Positions 1 to 9,439 of a DNA stretch of 64,000 nucleotides are shown here, in pieces. Source of the DNA: Vesta saturnalis (lineage: Eukaryota; Arthropoda; Insecta; Coleoptera; Lampyridae); NCBI GenBank assembly GCA_036346205.1, contig JARFJB010001492.1:993501-1057500 (forward strand), read 5' to 3'. The notes below the pieces were generated by a model. The model had not been told where the DNA came from. It did no database searches and saw nothing but the letters and a program-made list of their open reading frames with translations. Every line of letters begins with the position of its first letter. Position 1 is the first letter of the stretch. Made by a program: the position numbers and the translations under genes.

Positions 1-28
<28 letters not shown>
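1..28. repeat. (TA)n microsatellite at window start
   Basis: Pure TA dinucleotide run that begins at the window edge, so its true length is unknown. Confidence 0.95.
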
Positions 29-31
<3 letters not shown>

Positions 32-337
32 CAAATTATTCGCTTTAGTTCGAGTAATCAGTTCGAACTAAGTAATAAACGATTAAACGAACACAAAATT
101 AACTAGGTAAATAAATATCACTATTAAAATTATTTCTTCTTAACTATTTATCAAACGGTATGATAATATAATAAATATAAAACAACTCTCTTTTAAATTA
201 TGAGGTCGAAATACAAGTCACGTAATGCAAGTTACAACACGAATAATTGTATGCTCGTTAAAATACAAGTTGAAACGTAACACGAAAAATGAATAAGCCT
301 TTATTATGAATAAAGAATGATTTATCTATGTTTATTA
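29..337. other. AT-rich spacer, nothing recognised
   Basis: AT-rich sequence between the (TA)n run and the first inverted repeat. I see no coding similarity, RNA fold or repeat in it. Confidence 0.5.
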
Positions 338-729
338 TTATTATAAGAGATAGGATATAGGTTTAAATTCGGCACTTTTGCTAAATTCGATGCCGAGTAA
401 TAATCTGAAAAGAAATTTGAGCTAACTCGAATGGATTTGGTTTTATGCTCAAAAAACTAAAAATTTCGATTTTTGTTTTTCGCGTTTGGCTACCTTATTA
501 TTAGGAATTTTCAAAATTCGATTAAACATTATTAAGGCAACTTTTTACGCACAATACTAATACGGTATTAAAAATATTATGCGACGTTTTGTTTATTCTG
601 AACCATCATCAGGTTTATTTTTTTCTTATCGGGGTTAAGACATATTTTTATGGCGTTGGATGGAGAATATTATGCTGATTTTAGCAATATATAACACTTC
701 ATGGTTTGATCGACTGCGAACTAAAATAC
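338..729 (+). repeat. Left ~390-bp terminal inverted repeat
   Basis: Reverse complement of 2014-2401 with only scattered substitutions and small indels. It carries the minus-strand version of the hammerhead-like core, in which the GAAA box has become AAAA. Confidence 0.9.
581..612 (-). ncRNA. Hammerhead-ribozyme-like core, left arm (degraded)
   Basis: On the minus strand the order is CTGATGA, then a segment able to form a small hairpin, then AAAA in place of GAAA, then CGTC. It is the mirror copy of the better core at 2127-2156. The altered GAAA box predicts no activity. Confidence 0.4.
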
Positions 730-944
730 TCTTAAATTAAAAACTAAATATTACATTATCACGATACTCATGAATCAAACAAAACTCAGGAGTTGGCTTT
801 TGTCATGTCATTTTCTAAGAAGAAATATTACATTAGGTACTATTTGTTAGTATTATACTAATTATAAGAATTTCCACTCACTTCACTGCTAATTTCAGTA
901 GACATGTTTTTTGGAGAGTTATGACTTTATGTTATTCATCTTAG

Positions 945-1758
945 GTTCAAGAAAATCCTTCAACATCTACCAGAGAAATAGAGAAAACTATTGAAGTGCC
1001 AAAAACGACAGTTTGGCGAGTGTTAAAGCAACACCGTTATAAACCATTTAAGTTACATGTTAGTCAAACTCTTCGGCCTGGGGACGATATGAGACGGTTG
1101 GATTTTTGTAACCAACTTAATACCAAAATGCTGAAAAATCGCAACTTTCTCAATCAAATAATTTGGACGAATGAGTGCAATTTTTCCACTAATGGAATGT
1201 TTAATCGTAATAACGAGCACTACTGGCCCGTTGAAAATCCACGAATTAACAGGCAAATGCGAGGACAAGGCCACCGGTCCTTTAATGTGTGGGTTGGAAT
1301 CTGGAAGGATAGGCTCCTTGGGCCAATTATTTACGAAGGTATCCTAACGTCTCAACGCTACCTCGCATTTCTAACACACGAAATATCAGACCTTTTGGAT
1401 GAAGCTAAACGAAAGATGGACTCCCTGGTGGCAAATGGACGGAGCTCCTCCTCATAATGCTGCGATAATAAGTGAATATCTTAACGGCGAATTTCCTGAT
1501 AAATGGATGGGAAATAGGGGACCACTTAGGTGACCAGCAAGAAATCCAGATTTAACCCCTTTAGAATACTTCCTCTGGGGCTATTTAAAAAATATGATTT
1601 ATAAGACGCCATCGCAAAATACACAAGAACTCCAGAATCGGGCTGTTAATGAACTTCGTCAAATTCCCAGGCCAACCATTCAAAGAAGCGTAAACAATTG
1701 TAGAAGAAGAATTCGTTACTGTATTCAAGAAGGAGGAAACTTGTTCGAACATTTATGA
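945..1758 (+). pseudogene. Tc1/mariner-superfamily transposase (DD~41D/E type), broken
   Basis: DDE transposase that would cut and rejoin element ends in the nucleus. The first readable residues follow an AG that could be a splice acceptor (VQENPSTSTREIEKT), then a helix-turn-helix stretch, then the first catalytic block IIWTNECNF, where family members have an Asp in place of this Asn. After residue ~150 the frame shifts near 1420-1430. The second block reads QMDGAPPHNAA with its Asp intact. A TGA replaces an expected Trp codon at about 1531. The last block reads NPDLTPLEYFLWG, with Glu where relatives usually have Asp, about 41 residues after the second Asp. The tail ends at 1756-1758. One lost catalytic residue, one frameshift and one stop make it inactive. 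Confidence 0.85.
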
Positions 1759-2013
1759 TAATAATTTTTGTTTGTTTGTCTGTGTAATTATTTTGTTGTT
1801 ACCTATCCATAAATTTGCGTTGTCGCTATTATGACCGTGTTACATAGACATACTTGTTTGAGTTGTTTGTTAATGTTTTTTTAAAATTGTTTAAATGTTT
1901 TTATATTTTTTTGGATGTTCTAACGAGTTTAACAAATTAAATAAGTAGAACTACTGTAATTATTCCTTGCTGGATCCAAGAAGGCGGAATCTTGTTCTTC
2001 GTATTTTTCTCAT

Positions 2014-2401
2014 TATTTTAGTTCGCAGTCGATCAAACCATAAAGTGTTATATATTGCTAAAATCAGCATAACATTCTCCATCCAACGACATAAAATATA
2101 TCTTAACCCCATAAGAAAAAATAAACCTGATGATGGTTCAGAATAAACGAAACGTCACATAATATTTTTAATACCGTATTAGTATTGTGCGTAAAAAGGT
2201 GCCTTAATAATGTTTAATCGAATTTTGAAAATTCCTAATAATAAGGTGGCCAAACGCGAAAAACGAAAATCGAAATTTTTAGTTTTTTGAGCATAAAACC
2301 AAATCCATTCGAGTTAGCTCAAATTTCTTTTCAGATTATTACTCGGCATCGAATTTAGCAAAAGTGCCGAATTTAAACCTATATCCTATCTCTTATAATA
2401 A
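2014..2401 (-). repeat. Right ~390-bp terminal inverted repeat
   Basis: Reverse complement of 338-729. It carries the better preserved copy of the hammerhead-like core, on the plus strand at 2127-2156. Confidence 0.9.
2115..2170 (+). ncRNA. Hammerhead-ribozyme-like core, right arm
   Basis: CTGATGA at 2127-2133, a weak stem II (GTT/AAC, probably worn from a longer GGTTC/GAACC), GAAA at 2149-2152, then ACGT and the cleavage-type triplet GTC ending at 2156. The flanking AAAAATA and TATTTTT runs can pair as a distal stem I, but the base pair next to the core is not preserved. ACGT is self-complementary, as expected for the very short stem III of PLE-type hammerheads. Activity is not implied. Confidence 0.5.
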
Positions 2402-5400
2402 GCGAGATCCCCATGCTTGCCCTCGAATTTGGGACATTCCATGTCCATGATTACAAAACGATTTTTTATCACTTAGGCATGATTTATGCAGCATTTAAAC
2501 GTTGTGTATGTAAGAGACTGTTACCATTTTCAGTTGTAATGTCTCTTACATAAAATTACTTCGGCATTTTCCGATATCCGATGGTAGCTTGCGTATACAT
2601 ATAATATTGCGTGTTCAAGTACTCGAGGCAATCTTTTACTGTGTGTACATGAAAGTTTTAATAATTCATAATCATAATTATTATTCTTTAAAATTTTTGT
2701 TTTTAGGAAATATTAAAATATAAGTTAAAAATCACACGTGCTCAAACATATTTCGCCATAGTAAATAACAGTCATGAATTACATATGAGTGTGCACAAAT
2801 AACCTCTGAGTAAAATACAGATATTTTATAAAAATCAAACTAGTTCTTGGAACATAAAGGTTTAAATTTAGGTGTTCCAACTTTTTACTCCGGTAGTAAT
2901 TACATATAATTTTCACAGCAGAAATTCTATCACTGTCTGTAGAAGACATGTTCAACTTTTAAAAACTACACAAGAGCTTATATTTTAGTTAAAAAATTGA
3001 TGTTAGGTATTAGAGCGGTGTAAATATTAAAAAAAAGCTTTTTAACATGCAGTATCACTCCGGTAGAACGAATCAGTAATTGAACTACATCATTTTGAGT
3101 ATTTATATAAATGAAAACTGTCAGGCATAGTTTTGAAAACTATGAAAAAAATTGCAGTCTAAATTGAAGGAGGCACGAACACAATGACATTTGATAAAAT
3201 ATCACATTCACCGTTAAATTTGTTTGGCATGTCTGCTATTAAACTACAACGGTCGTTGCAAAAAAAGTAGAAAAGCACAGAACCATTTATATAAATGAAA
3301 AATTGTAAATAAAAATGAACTTTAAACTGTTGTATTATATACGCATACATTCTAAAATCTTGAGTACGTGCTTAATTACAATTATTCTTTGTAACTTGTC
3401 CTTTTGAAAGTGACAAATAAAAGTTGATTGTATAAGGCCTGTAAACATGCAGCTTTCAGAAAGTTCTATATAGATTTTCTTACTACTTTTTTATCCTTTT
3501 CAATGGACAAGTTATGACATAATAGATGTTTTAACAGAGAAACCGCCCATATCGAAAAAGTGACGTTTTTTTCTTTACGAGTCAATTCCACGCACTTTTC
3601 AAATAGTTTAGATGTTCGCCACACGCGATGCTGGAGATTTACGCAAGCCAAAAACGCACCAAAGTCATCATTCCGATACAGAAATAGAATCCTTCCCTTT
3701 TACACATAACAGGCATGATATTCACACATTATCGTAATTTTGTGAGAAATATGATTATTTTTCTACTGGTTTTTTTCATTATCGCTTGACAGGCAATAAA
3801 ATAGATCGCTTTCAATTCATGGTAAAATTTAGAATTATCAGTGGTTTAAGAATATGGACTACACATTTCTTTTTCTATAGTTTTTAGTTTAGCTCATTTA
3901 ATAAAATTGCTGCATTGTTTTACATTAGGCTTAATGTGTTTCGCAGGCGGAGTTTGGTGCTTAATAAAATATCTTATTGCACCCTGCTCACACTTTCACT
4001 TTCGGCTAAGTAGAATGTTAGGTTTAGGACAATTACATTTTACCCTTTAATAGTTATTAGCTTTTAATGTTGCGTACATACGGAATATAACATCATAGTA
4101 CATATAACGGTTAATGTTAATGAGTGTAATGTGCATTATATTCATATTTTCTTTCACTGTGAAGGAGGATTAATTTTGAAGGTGGCGTAATTACTTTTGG
4201 AAGAGGGAAACTACTTCTAACAATGCTTCTTATTCTTGTTTCAGCTTTGCAGACAAGAATAAACATCTCGTAAACAACTCATTAAGAGTAACAGTGTACA
4301 CAAGTCAAGTTGTCAAAACTCTAGTCGCATAACTTATTGTCGAAGTTACACACTTCAAATATACTGTGTGACAGCTCAACCTCCCTCTCTTCAAAAGCTA
4401 TCTTGTAAATGTTAACGTCAAAGCTTCTGCTTAACAACATCTCCCTTTCAGTTACCCCAAATACAACGTAATTAAACGAAACTCTTAAATAATAAACATT
4501 AAAATTGACAATACATTTTTTGGCCAATTTTCCTCAAATTTGAGAATAACAATGATAATGTCAAAACTAACTAATATAAAAGTTGTGGGTTGGTTATATT
4601 CCTTTTAGATTGGCGAACGATCGTAAAGCTTGCGAGATGTAAATCAGAACAAGAAATCCCTTTCAGTGAGGTTACGGGTTGCTTATTCAAATCGCTAAAT
4701 CTCAAATTCAGGTAAAGTTTATCTCCCAGAAGTTTACAGAAATCATTGAATAAACTTAAATTTATATGTAAATGTATTATATACATAGAGTATATTGGAA
4801 AACAATTTTTTTACGTAGAACCTAATTAAATAAAAGACGTTATTTGACCTGAAAATTTAATCCTGAAAACTCGCTACCTTTAAATGATTTTCCTAAAATG
4901 GAAAAAGTTTGTTTGGACTTTTTTATACAATTTATTTTTTCGTACAAAAAAAAATACTTTTATGAAAATGTTTTTCTATAACGTTATATAATTATAACAT
5001 CATTCTGAAATTTATTCTCATTTGCATATAACGTACAATGAAATTTAGGAAAAGCATTACAATTGCCTTAATTGTTTTATTCTAAGCTTTTTGTTATATT
5101 TATATTAAAATTTTGTACTGACTTAATTTGCATTTTTTTTACATTTTCATTTTATGTTTCATAATATTAAAAAAATTACATAAGACGTCACGCACAACAA
5201 CTAGTAAACGAAGATATTAATTAATTTTGTCTAACTTTAAGATGAAAATCAACTGCAACCAAATAAACACGTATTAAAAGTGTGGACTGGAATAGTATAT
5301 TTATATATAAGGGTATTTTATTTAAGTTTGCTATCTGCCTGTGAAAGAAAAGGCTGAGAGCAATTAAAAAATAGTTATTTGTCTTATAAGTGAAGCAAAG

Positions 5401-5423
5401 TATTGTTTTTCTTTACGAATATC
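2402..5423. other. 3-kb AT-rich stretch without a recognisable gene
   Basis: Short open frames only, none with family similarity. I see no terminal repeats or coding remnants. It could be intron, intergenic DNA or very old transposon dust. Confidence 0.5.
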
Positions 5424-5459
5424 TTTCTAATCGAGGCGCAGCGCAGCCGAGATTAGAAA
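5424..5459. repeat. GC-rich hairpin upstream of the Crypton-like pseudogene
   Basis: Perfect 9-bp arms TTTCTAATC (5424-5432) and GATTAGAAA (5451-5459) enclose an 18-nt loop rich in GCGCAGC. The GC-rich loop stands out from its AT-rich surroundings. It lies about 180 bp before the first recognisable codons of the recombinase pseudogene and may belong to that element's 5' end. Confidence 0.7.
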
Positions 5460-6313
5460 TGCGATGAGGAGTAAAGAATAACCTACTTTTCTTTAAGAAT
5501 ACATCAAATGGATTACATTTTATAAAAAATTATTTAAAAAATACATGACAAGCGCGAGAATCAAATTGCCGTTTCCATCACTGCAGCAACTAAACAAAAA
5601 TAGGCAAACAAAAACTTTGTAAAGTGTTATCGCGTGAAAATGGAAATAAATAATGAAAATCATCCTGAAATATAGACATTAGCGCTTGAAGATGTTGCTA
5701 GTTTATTAGCCTTGAAATCATGAGATAAATATGAGAAGACACAATATTTCCAATTCTTGGAGGACTTCAAAGAATGTAAGGAATATCGACGAAGAAGTTA
5801 TGCTTGCCTTTTCCATCAAAAGGTTAGTTTTCCTGAATACATTTATCTATTTATTTTATCTTTATATTTGATTACAGGCTGAAAGACTGAAATCTTCCAG
5901 GTTGTGGTCAACATATTCCATGTTGAAAAGTACGTTGAGTGTGAAAGAAAACGTCGATATATCGAATTATGGGAAGTTACAGTATTTGAAGTGCCGAATA
6001 TGAAGCAAAAAATCAAAAATTCTATTGCATTTTCGGTCTGTATGGGAAATGTGGTAGTTGTCACCTTCCATGACACTAAGACAAGGAAGAAGCGATATTC
6101 AGCGTTATGACGGAAATGAGGGGAATTAATGAGATTAAGTTGTACAAGAGATATGTAAGTTTGCGTCCAGAACATATCAATCATTCAAGATTATTCATAT
6201 TTTATATGAACAATAAATGTACAGTACAACCTGTGGGGATCCACAGTTTCTATAAGATGCCGAAGAAAATTACCCATTATTTGAAATTACCCAACCCAGA
6301 CGGTTACATTGTA

Positions 6314-7546
6314 CGAGGGATACTATTTATGTACTGAGAATTGGCAACACTGGTATTGCCATGTGAAATTTGTCACTGTCATCTTAAAGTTTGACATTTT
6401 TGAGGTTATACGTATTCATAACGTTTTGTCGTGCGAGCACTATTTGTGTTTACAGTAAGTTGAAAATTTCATCTCAGCCAAAATTTGGAATTAACTCGTG
6501 AAAATTTTCGAGCTTTGATTTATTATGACTTTCGACGTGGTCTAACTCAAGAACAATGCATCAGTCAACTAAATTCAACTTTTGGCGATGAAGCGCCATC
6601 CACAGCCACTGTATATCGCTGGTACACTGAATTCAAACGTGGACGTAGTTCGCTCACGGATGAAGTTAAAGAAGGTCGTCCAAAATCAGTCGTTGTGCCG
6701 GAAAATATCGATGCTGTGCGAAAACTAATTGAAGAAGATCGTCATGTGACATATCACGAACATTTGTGTGTTCGGAAGCTGTGTGCACGTTGGATTCCAC
6801 ATTTGTTGACAGATGCTCAAAAAAATTCTCGTGTCGATTGGTGCTGTAAAATGTTTTCAAAATTCAACTGTGGTTCATCCAAAGCGGTATACAACATCGT
6901 CACAGGTGACGAGTTGTGGATTTATGCGTATGATCCAGAAAGAAAAGGCCAGTCCACAGTTTGGGTGTTTCAATGTGAAGCAAAGCCAACAAAAGTTGTT
7001 CGTTCTCGAAGCGTTAAGAAGCAAATGGTGGCGTTTTTCTTCACGAAAACCGGTCTTGTGGTAACCGTGGCTCTCGAAAATCAAAAGACCGTTAATTCAG
7101 CGTGGTATACGACCATTTGTTTGCCTGAAGTTTTCGGTAAATTGAGAGAAACCAACCCAAAACGACGAATCATTTTGCATCACGACAATGCCAGCTCACA
7201 CACATCACATGCAACAAATGAGTATTTGGACACACAAAAGATCGAATTGATGGGTCATCCGCCTTACAGCCCCGACGGCACTCAATGACTTCTTCTTGTT
7301 CCCACTAATTAAAGATAAACTGGGTGGACAACGATTTTCATCGCCCGAAGAAGCAGTTAAGGCCTTCAAAATGCATGTTCTAGAGCTACCATCTTCAAAC
7401 TGGACAAAGTGCTTTGAAGGGTGGTTCAATCGCATGCAAAAGTGTATAGATCTTAAAGGCGATTATTTTGAAAAGCAATAAAAATATTTTTCATCAAATT
7501 CATTTGTTTATTCTTTTTATTCTCAATACATAAATAGCAACCCTCG
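6314..7546 (+). mobile_element. mariner (DD34D) insertion, 1,233 bp
   Basis: The ends are inverted repeats of about 28 bp beginning CGAGGG, and both sides carry the TA duplication (6312-6313 and 7547-7548). Length and TA target fit a mariner. Removing it with one TA joins the flanking recombinase codons in the correct frame (GYIV then HCLRRT), so the target site is certain. It holds one transposase gene, now broken. Confidence 0.95.
6485..7481 (+). pseudogene. mariner transposase, broken
   Basis: Starts MELTRENFRALIYYDF, followed by the two helix-turn-helix regions (GRPKSVVVPENID linker) typical of mariner. Relative to the family, about 19 residues are missing between VTYHE and HLCVRKL, which removes much of the second DNA-binding helix region. 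Catalytic Asp boxes: VTGDELWIYAYDPE, then HHDNASSHTS, both intact. At about 7276 a small deletion after YSPD shifts the frame to a TGA. The third box (NDFFLFP, with Asp) and the C-terminus to YFEKQ continue in another frame until 7481. Total length matches the usual ~345 residues apart from these losses. It is not functional, but the low decay suggests a fairly recent insertion compared with its neighbours. Confidence 0.92.
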
Positions 7547-7971
7547 TACACTGTCTACGTCGAACGTCAACTACTTTTCTTGCTGAGGGTGAAGCGAATA
7601 TCAGGAGGCTCAAAAATCATGAAGAATGGCGATCAAACACGACTTCAGAAGAATGCATAGAGGAAAGCATTAACAATAAAATGGCGACTTCGAAACTGAT
7701 TTTTAATCAGCCATCATCGTCAAACAGTGGATGCCAGAATCAATCAGATGTAGTCCTAGAACGTACTGAATTACAGTTGGCTCCTGCATGTAGCGATTCA
7801 TCATTTTCTACGTCAAATGGAGGAGTTCATCAGGAGGTTGTATCAAAATCGTCACTATCATTTAATGATTTACAGGTAAAATATTGCACAAGCATAAGTT
7901 TTTCTAACGTTAATAGTTGTACGTTTAATATTTATATAATTAATTAATAATTCTCTATAAAGAAATGGTTA

Positions 7972-8208
7972 CTATAATGAAAAGAGATACTTTTCTTTAC
8001 GATTTGTAATAAAGAAATATGGAATATTAAGTGCCCGACAAAATTTCATACACTCTATAAGTGCTTCTCTGTTTCCATATACAGTGTTAACGGTTCTAAT
8101 TTTAAAATTCCACCTTGCAGCAGATGCTCTAGGAACCCTATTTCCAACCACTTCATCCAATATGGCAACTCTTTGTGGAGAATTTGAAAAAAAAATTGGC
8201 AATATCAC
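7972..8208 (-). pseudogene. hAT-like (DUF4371/ZMYM-type) transposase fragment
   Basis: An open stretch of 78 codons with the block SPQRVAILDEVVGNRVPRAS then ARWNFKIRTVNTVYGNREA. This resembles a conserved segment of the hAT-derived, zinc-finger-MYM/DUF4371-type proteins common in arthropods, which lies before the C-terminal dimerisation region. No N-terminal half or dimerisation domain is visible nearby. It is probably an isolated scrap on the opposite strand to the Crypton-like gene. The assignment rests on this one motif. Confidence 0.5.
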
Positions 8209-8470
8209 TCAAATTGGAAAAAATATACGAATATTTGTATTTATGCTTGTTACCTGAAACATTATTAAATTCAATTGATGCGCATAACAATGAAAATAAT
8301 GGGCATATTTAAATGTATCTTTAACAAGTTTTTTTAGTATTCATGTATCATAAACCATCCAAAATAAACCCAAAGCGTGCATAATCGGGTCTTTATCGCA
8401 CCGCCTCAATAAATAAGGTTAGATTATATGAAAATGCAAACTTTCACCATTATCACACATAATAACATAC
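8209..8470. other. Spacer, nothing recognised
   Basis: AT-rich sequence between the hAT-like scrap and the PLE palindrome. The last ~40 bp (ACTTTCACCATTATCACACA) recur in similar form near 33,300, so the PLE-related repeat probably starts earlier than drawn. Confidence 0.4.
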
Positions 8471-8513
8471 TTACCTTTTTTGGGTTTTTTAATGGTGTAT
8501 TTTAAATTATACA

Positions 8514-8556
8514 ATCTAAACGTTTCGATAACACTTACAGTTATCTTCGTCAGTAG
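8514..8556 (-). ncRNA. Hammerhead-ribozyme-like core (PLE repeat, left arm)
   Basis: On the minus strand: CTA, CTGACGA (8553-8547), hairpin GATAAC/GTTATC as stem II, GAAA (8526-8523), self-complementary ACGT, then T and TAG. CTA pairs with TAG as the start of stem I. All core positions of a type I hammerhead are present, with GTT as the cleavage-type triplet. It is identical to the core at 9291-9331. Confidence 0.6.
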
Positions 8557-9192
8557 TAATATCTATTAAAATTGTTAAGATGTTGAAAACAATTTTGTCA
8601 AGGTGAAAAATTAAAACATAAACATCAGGCTACTATTAATATAACAGTGTGAGAAACGTATAAAGCCAACTATAGTTTTAGTAAAGAATAACTAGGTCAT
8701 TAAAAATTAAATATTGTTAAACTGTCTTAAAGATAACAAATCAGAACATCCTCTAACGATCGAAGGCTAACAATGAAAAATGTCAGCCAAAAAACACATT
8801 TAACAAAATTTAATCAAGTTATAATGTAAGTGTAAAGTTGTGAAAAACTTCAATCGGAAAATTATAGAAGCATTCACAAATATAAACATGGCACCAAATA
8901 AATAAATAAATAAATAAATCTAACCAAAGATATCTTTGCTAATAATTGCAAGTGTTATTAACAATGAAAAGCATAATGTAACTTCAACTACTTATGTTAA
9001 ATTGTAGTGCTGTGGTAATTTAATATATAATTGGTAAAGCATTTTGATTGTTAGCCTTCGACCGTTAGAGGGTGTTCTGATTTGTCATCTTTAAGACAGT
9101 GTAACAATATTTAATTTTTAATGACCTAGTTATTCTTTACTAAAATTTAATTCTATAGTTGGTTTTATACGTTTCTCTTACCGTTATATTAA

Positions 9193-9232
9193 TAGCAGTT
9201 TCGATAATACTTACAGTTATCTTCGTCAGTAA
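9193..9232 (-). ncRNA. Extra hammerhead-ribozyme-like core in the right arm
   Basis: On the minus strand: CTGACGA (9229-9223), stem II GATAA/TTATC, GAAA (9202-9199), followed by CTGC instead of CGTT, so stem III and the cleavage triplet are lost. The matching place in the left arm lacks this insert. It seems to be a local inverted copy of the neighbouring core. Confidence 0.5.
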
Positions 9233-9290
9233 ATTGTTTTAATTTTGACAAAATTGTTTTTAACATATTTAACAATTTTAATAGATATTA

Positions 9291-9331
9291 CTACTGACGA
9301 AGATAACTGTAAGTGTTATCGAAACGTTTAG
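9291..9331 (+). ncRNA. Hammerhead-ribozyme-like core (PLE repeat, right arm)
   Basis: CTA (9291-9293), of which the C also starts the core, lies against CTGACGA (9294-9300). Stem II is GATAAC (9302-9307) with GTTATC (9315-9320), then GAAA (9321-9324), ACGT (9324-9327), T at the cleavage position and TAG for stem I. This is the best preserved core in the window. Confidence 0.6.
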
Positions 9332-9439
9332 ATTGTGCAATTTAAACTACACCATTAAAAAATCCAAAAAGATAAGCATTACTGAAATTTGAATTTTCAA
9401 CGCTCTTATCAGTGTTTACTGAAATATTAGGCCCAATAT

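Larger units (their letters stand above)
338..2401 (+). mobile_element. Long-inverted-repeat element with Tc1/mariner-type transposase
   Basis: A 2.06-kb unit bounded by two inverted repeats of about 390 bp (338-729 and 2014-2401). They match almost base for base, from the outer end TTATTATAAGAGATAGG to the inner end at the motif TCGACTGCGAAC. The interior holds a decayed transposase of the Tc1/mariner superfamily (945-1758). Such long TIRs are seen in some insect Tc1/mariner lineages. Here the arms also carry a hammerhead-ribozyme-like core, which is usual in Penelope-like terminal repeats rather than DNA transposons. Two readings are open: one DNA transposon with unusual TIRs, or a transposase lodged between inverted PLE-type terminal repeats. 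Confidence 0.8.
5640..7875 (+). pseudogene. Crypton-like tyrosine recombinase, interrupted by a mariner
   Basis: Tyrosine-recombinase transposon gene of the kind abundant in insects; such enzymes cut and rejoin DNA through a tyrosine. A first exon with two stops ends at 5822. A 55-bp intron with GT and AG ends follows (5823-5877). Next comes the N-terminal core-binding block (RLWSTYSMLKSTLSVKENVD-like). Most of the region before the catalytic domain is deleted. The catalytic part then reads VVVTFHDTKTRKKR and later KYVSLRPEH-like and CTVQPVGIHSF. At 6312 a mariner splits it. Past the mariner the frame resumes HCLRRTSTTFLA (His and Arg boxes), then NHEEWRSN, then EECIEESINNK, where relatives have a catalytic Tyr at the Cys. 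The tail runs to a possible splice donor at 7876. Stops, the deletion, the insertion and the Tyr-to-Cys change make it dead. Confidence 0.75.
8471..9385. repeat. Palindromic pair of PLE-type terminal repeats
   Basis: Two arms (about 8475-8800 and 9045-9385) are reverse complements over most of their length, with an AT-rich centre. Related sequence lies downstream of the PLE endonuclease tail at 12,806-13,027 (13,100-13,690) and at 33,180-33,310, so this is the terminal repeat of a Penelope-like family in inverted arrangement. Each arm carries the outward hammerhead-like core. The right arm carries one extra core in the opposite orientation. Confidence 0.75.

Noticed and set aside
3159..4786. 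Several 60-75 codon frames on the minus strand
   Set aside because: AT-rich, no domain, no splice or promoter context. The number is expected by chance.
5904..6337. Two short host genes (68 and 76 codons)
   Set aside because: They are consecutive pieces of one Crypton-like recombinase in different frames.
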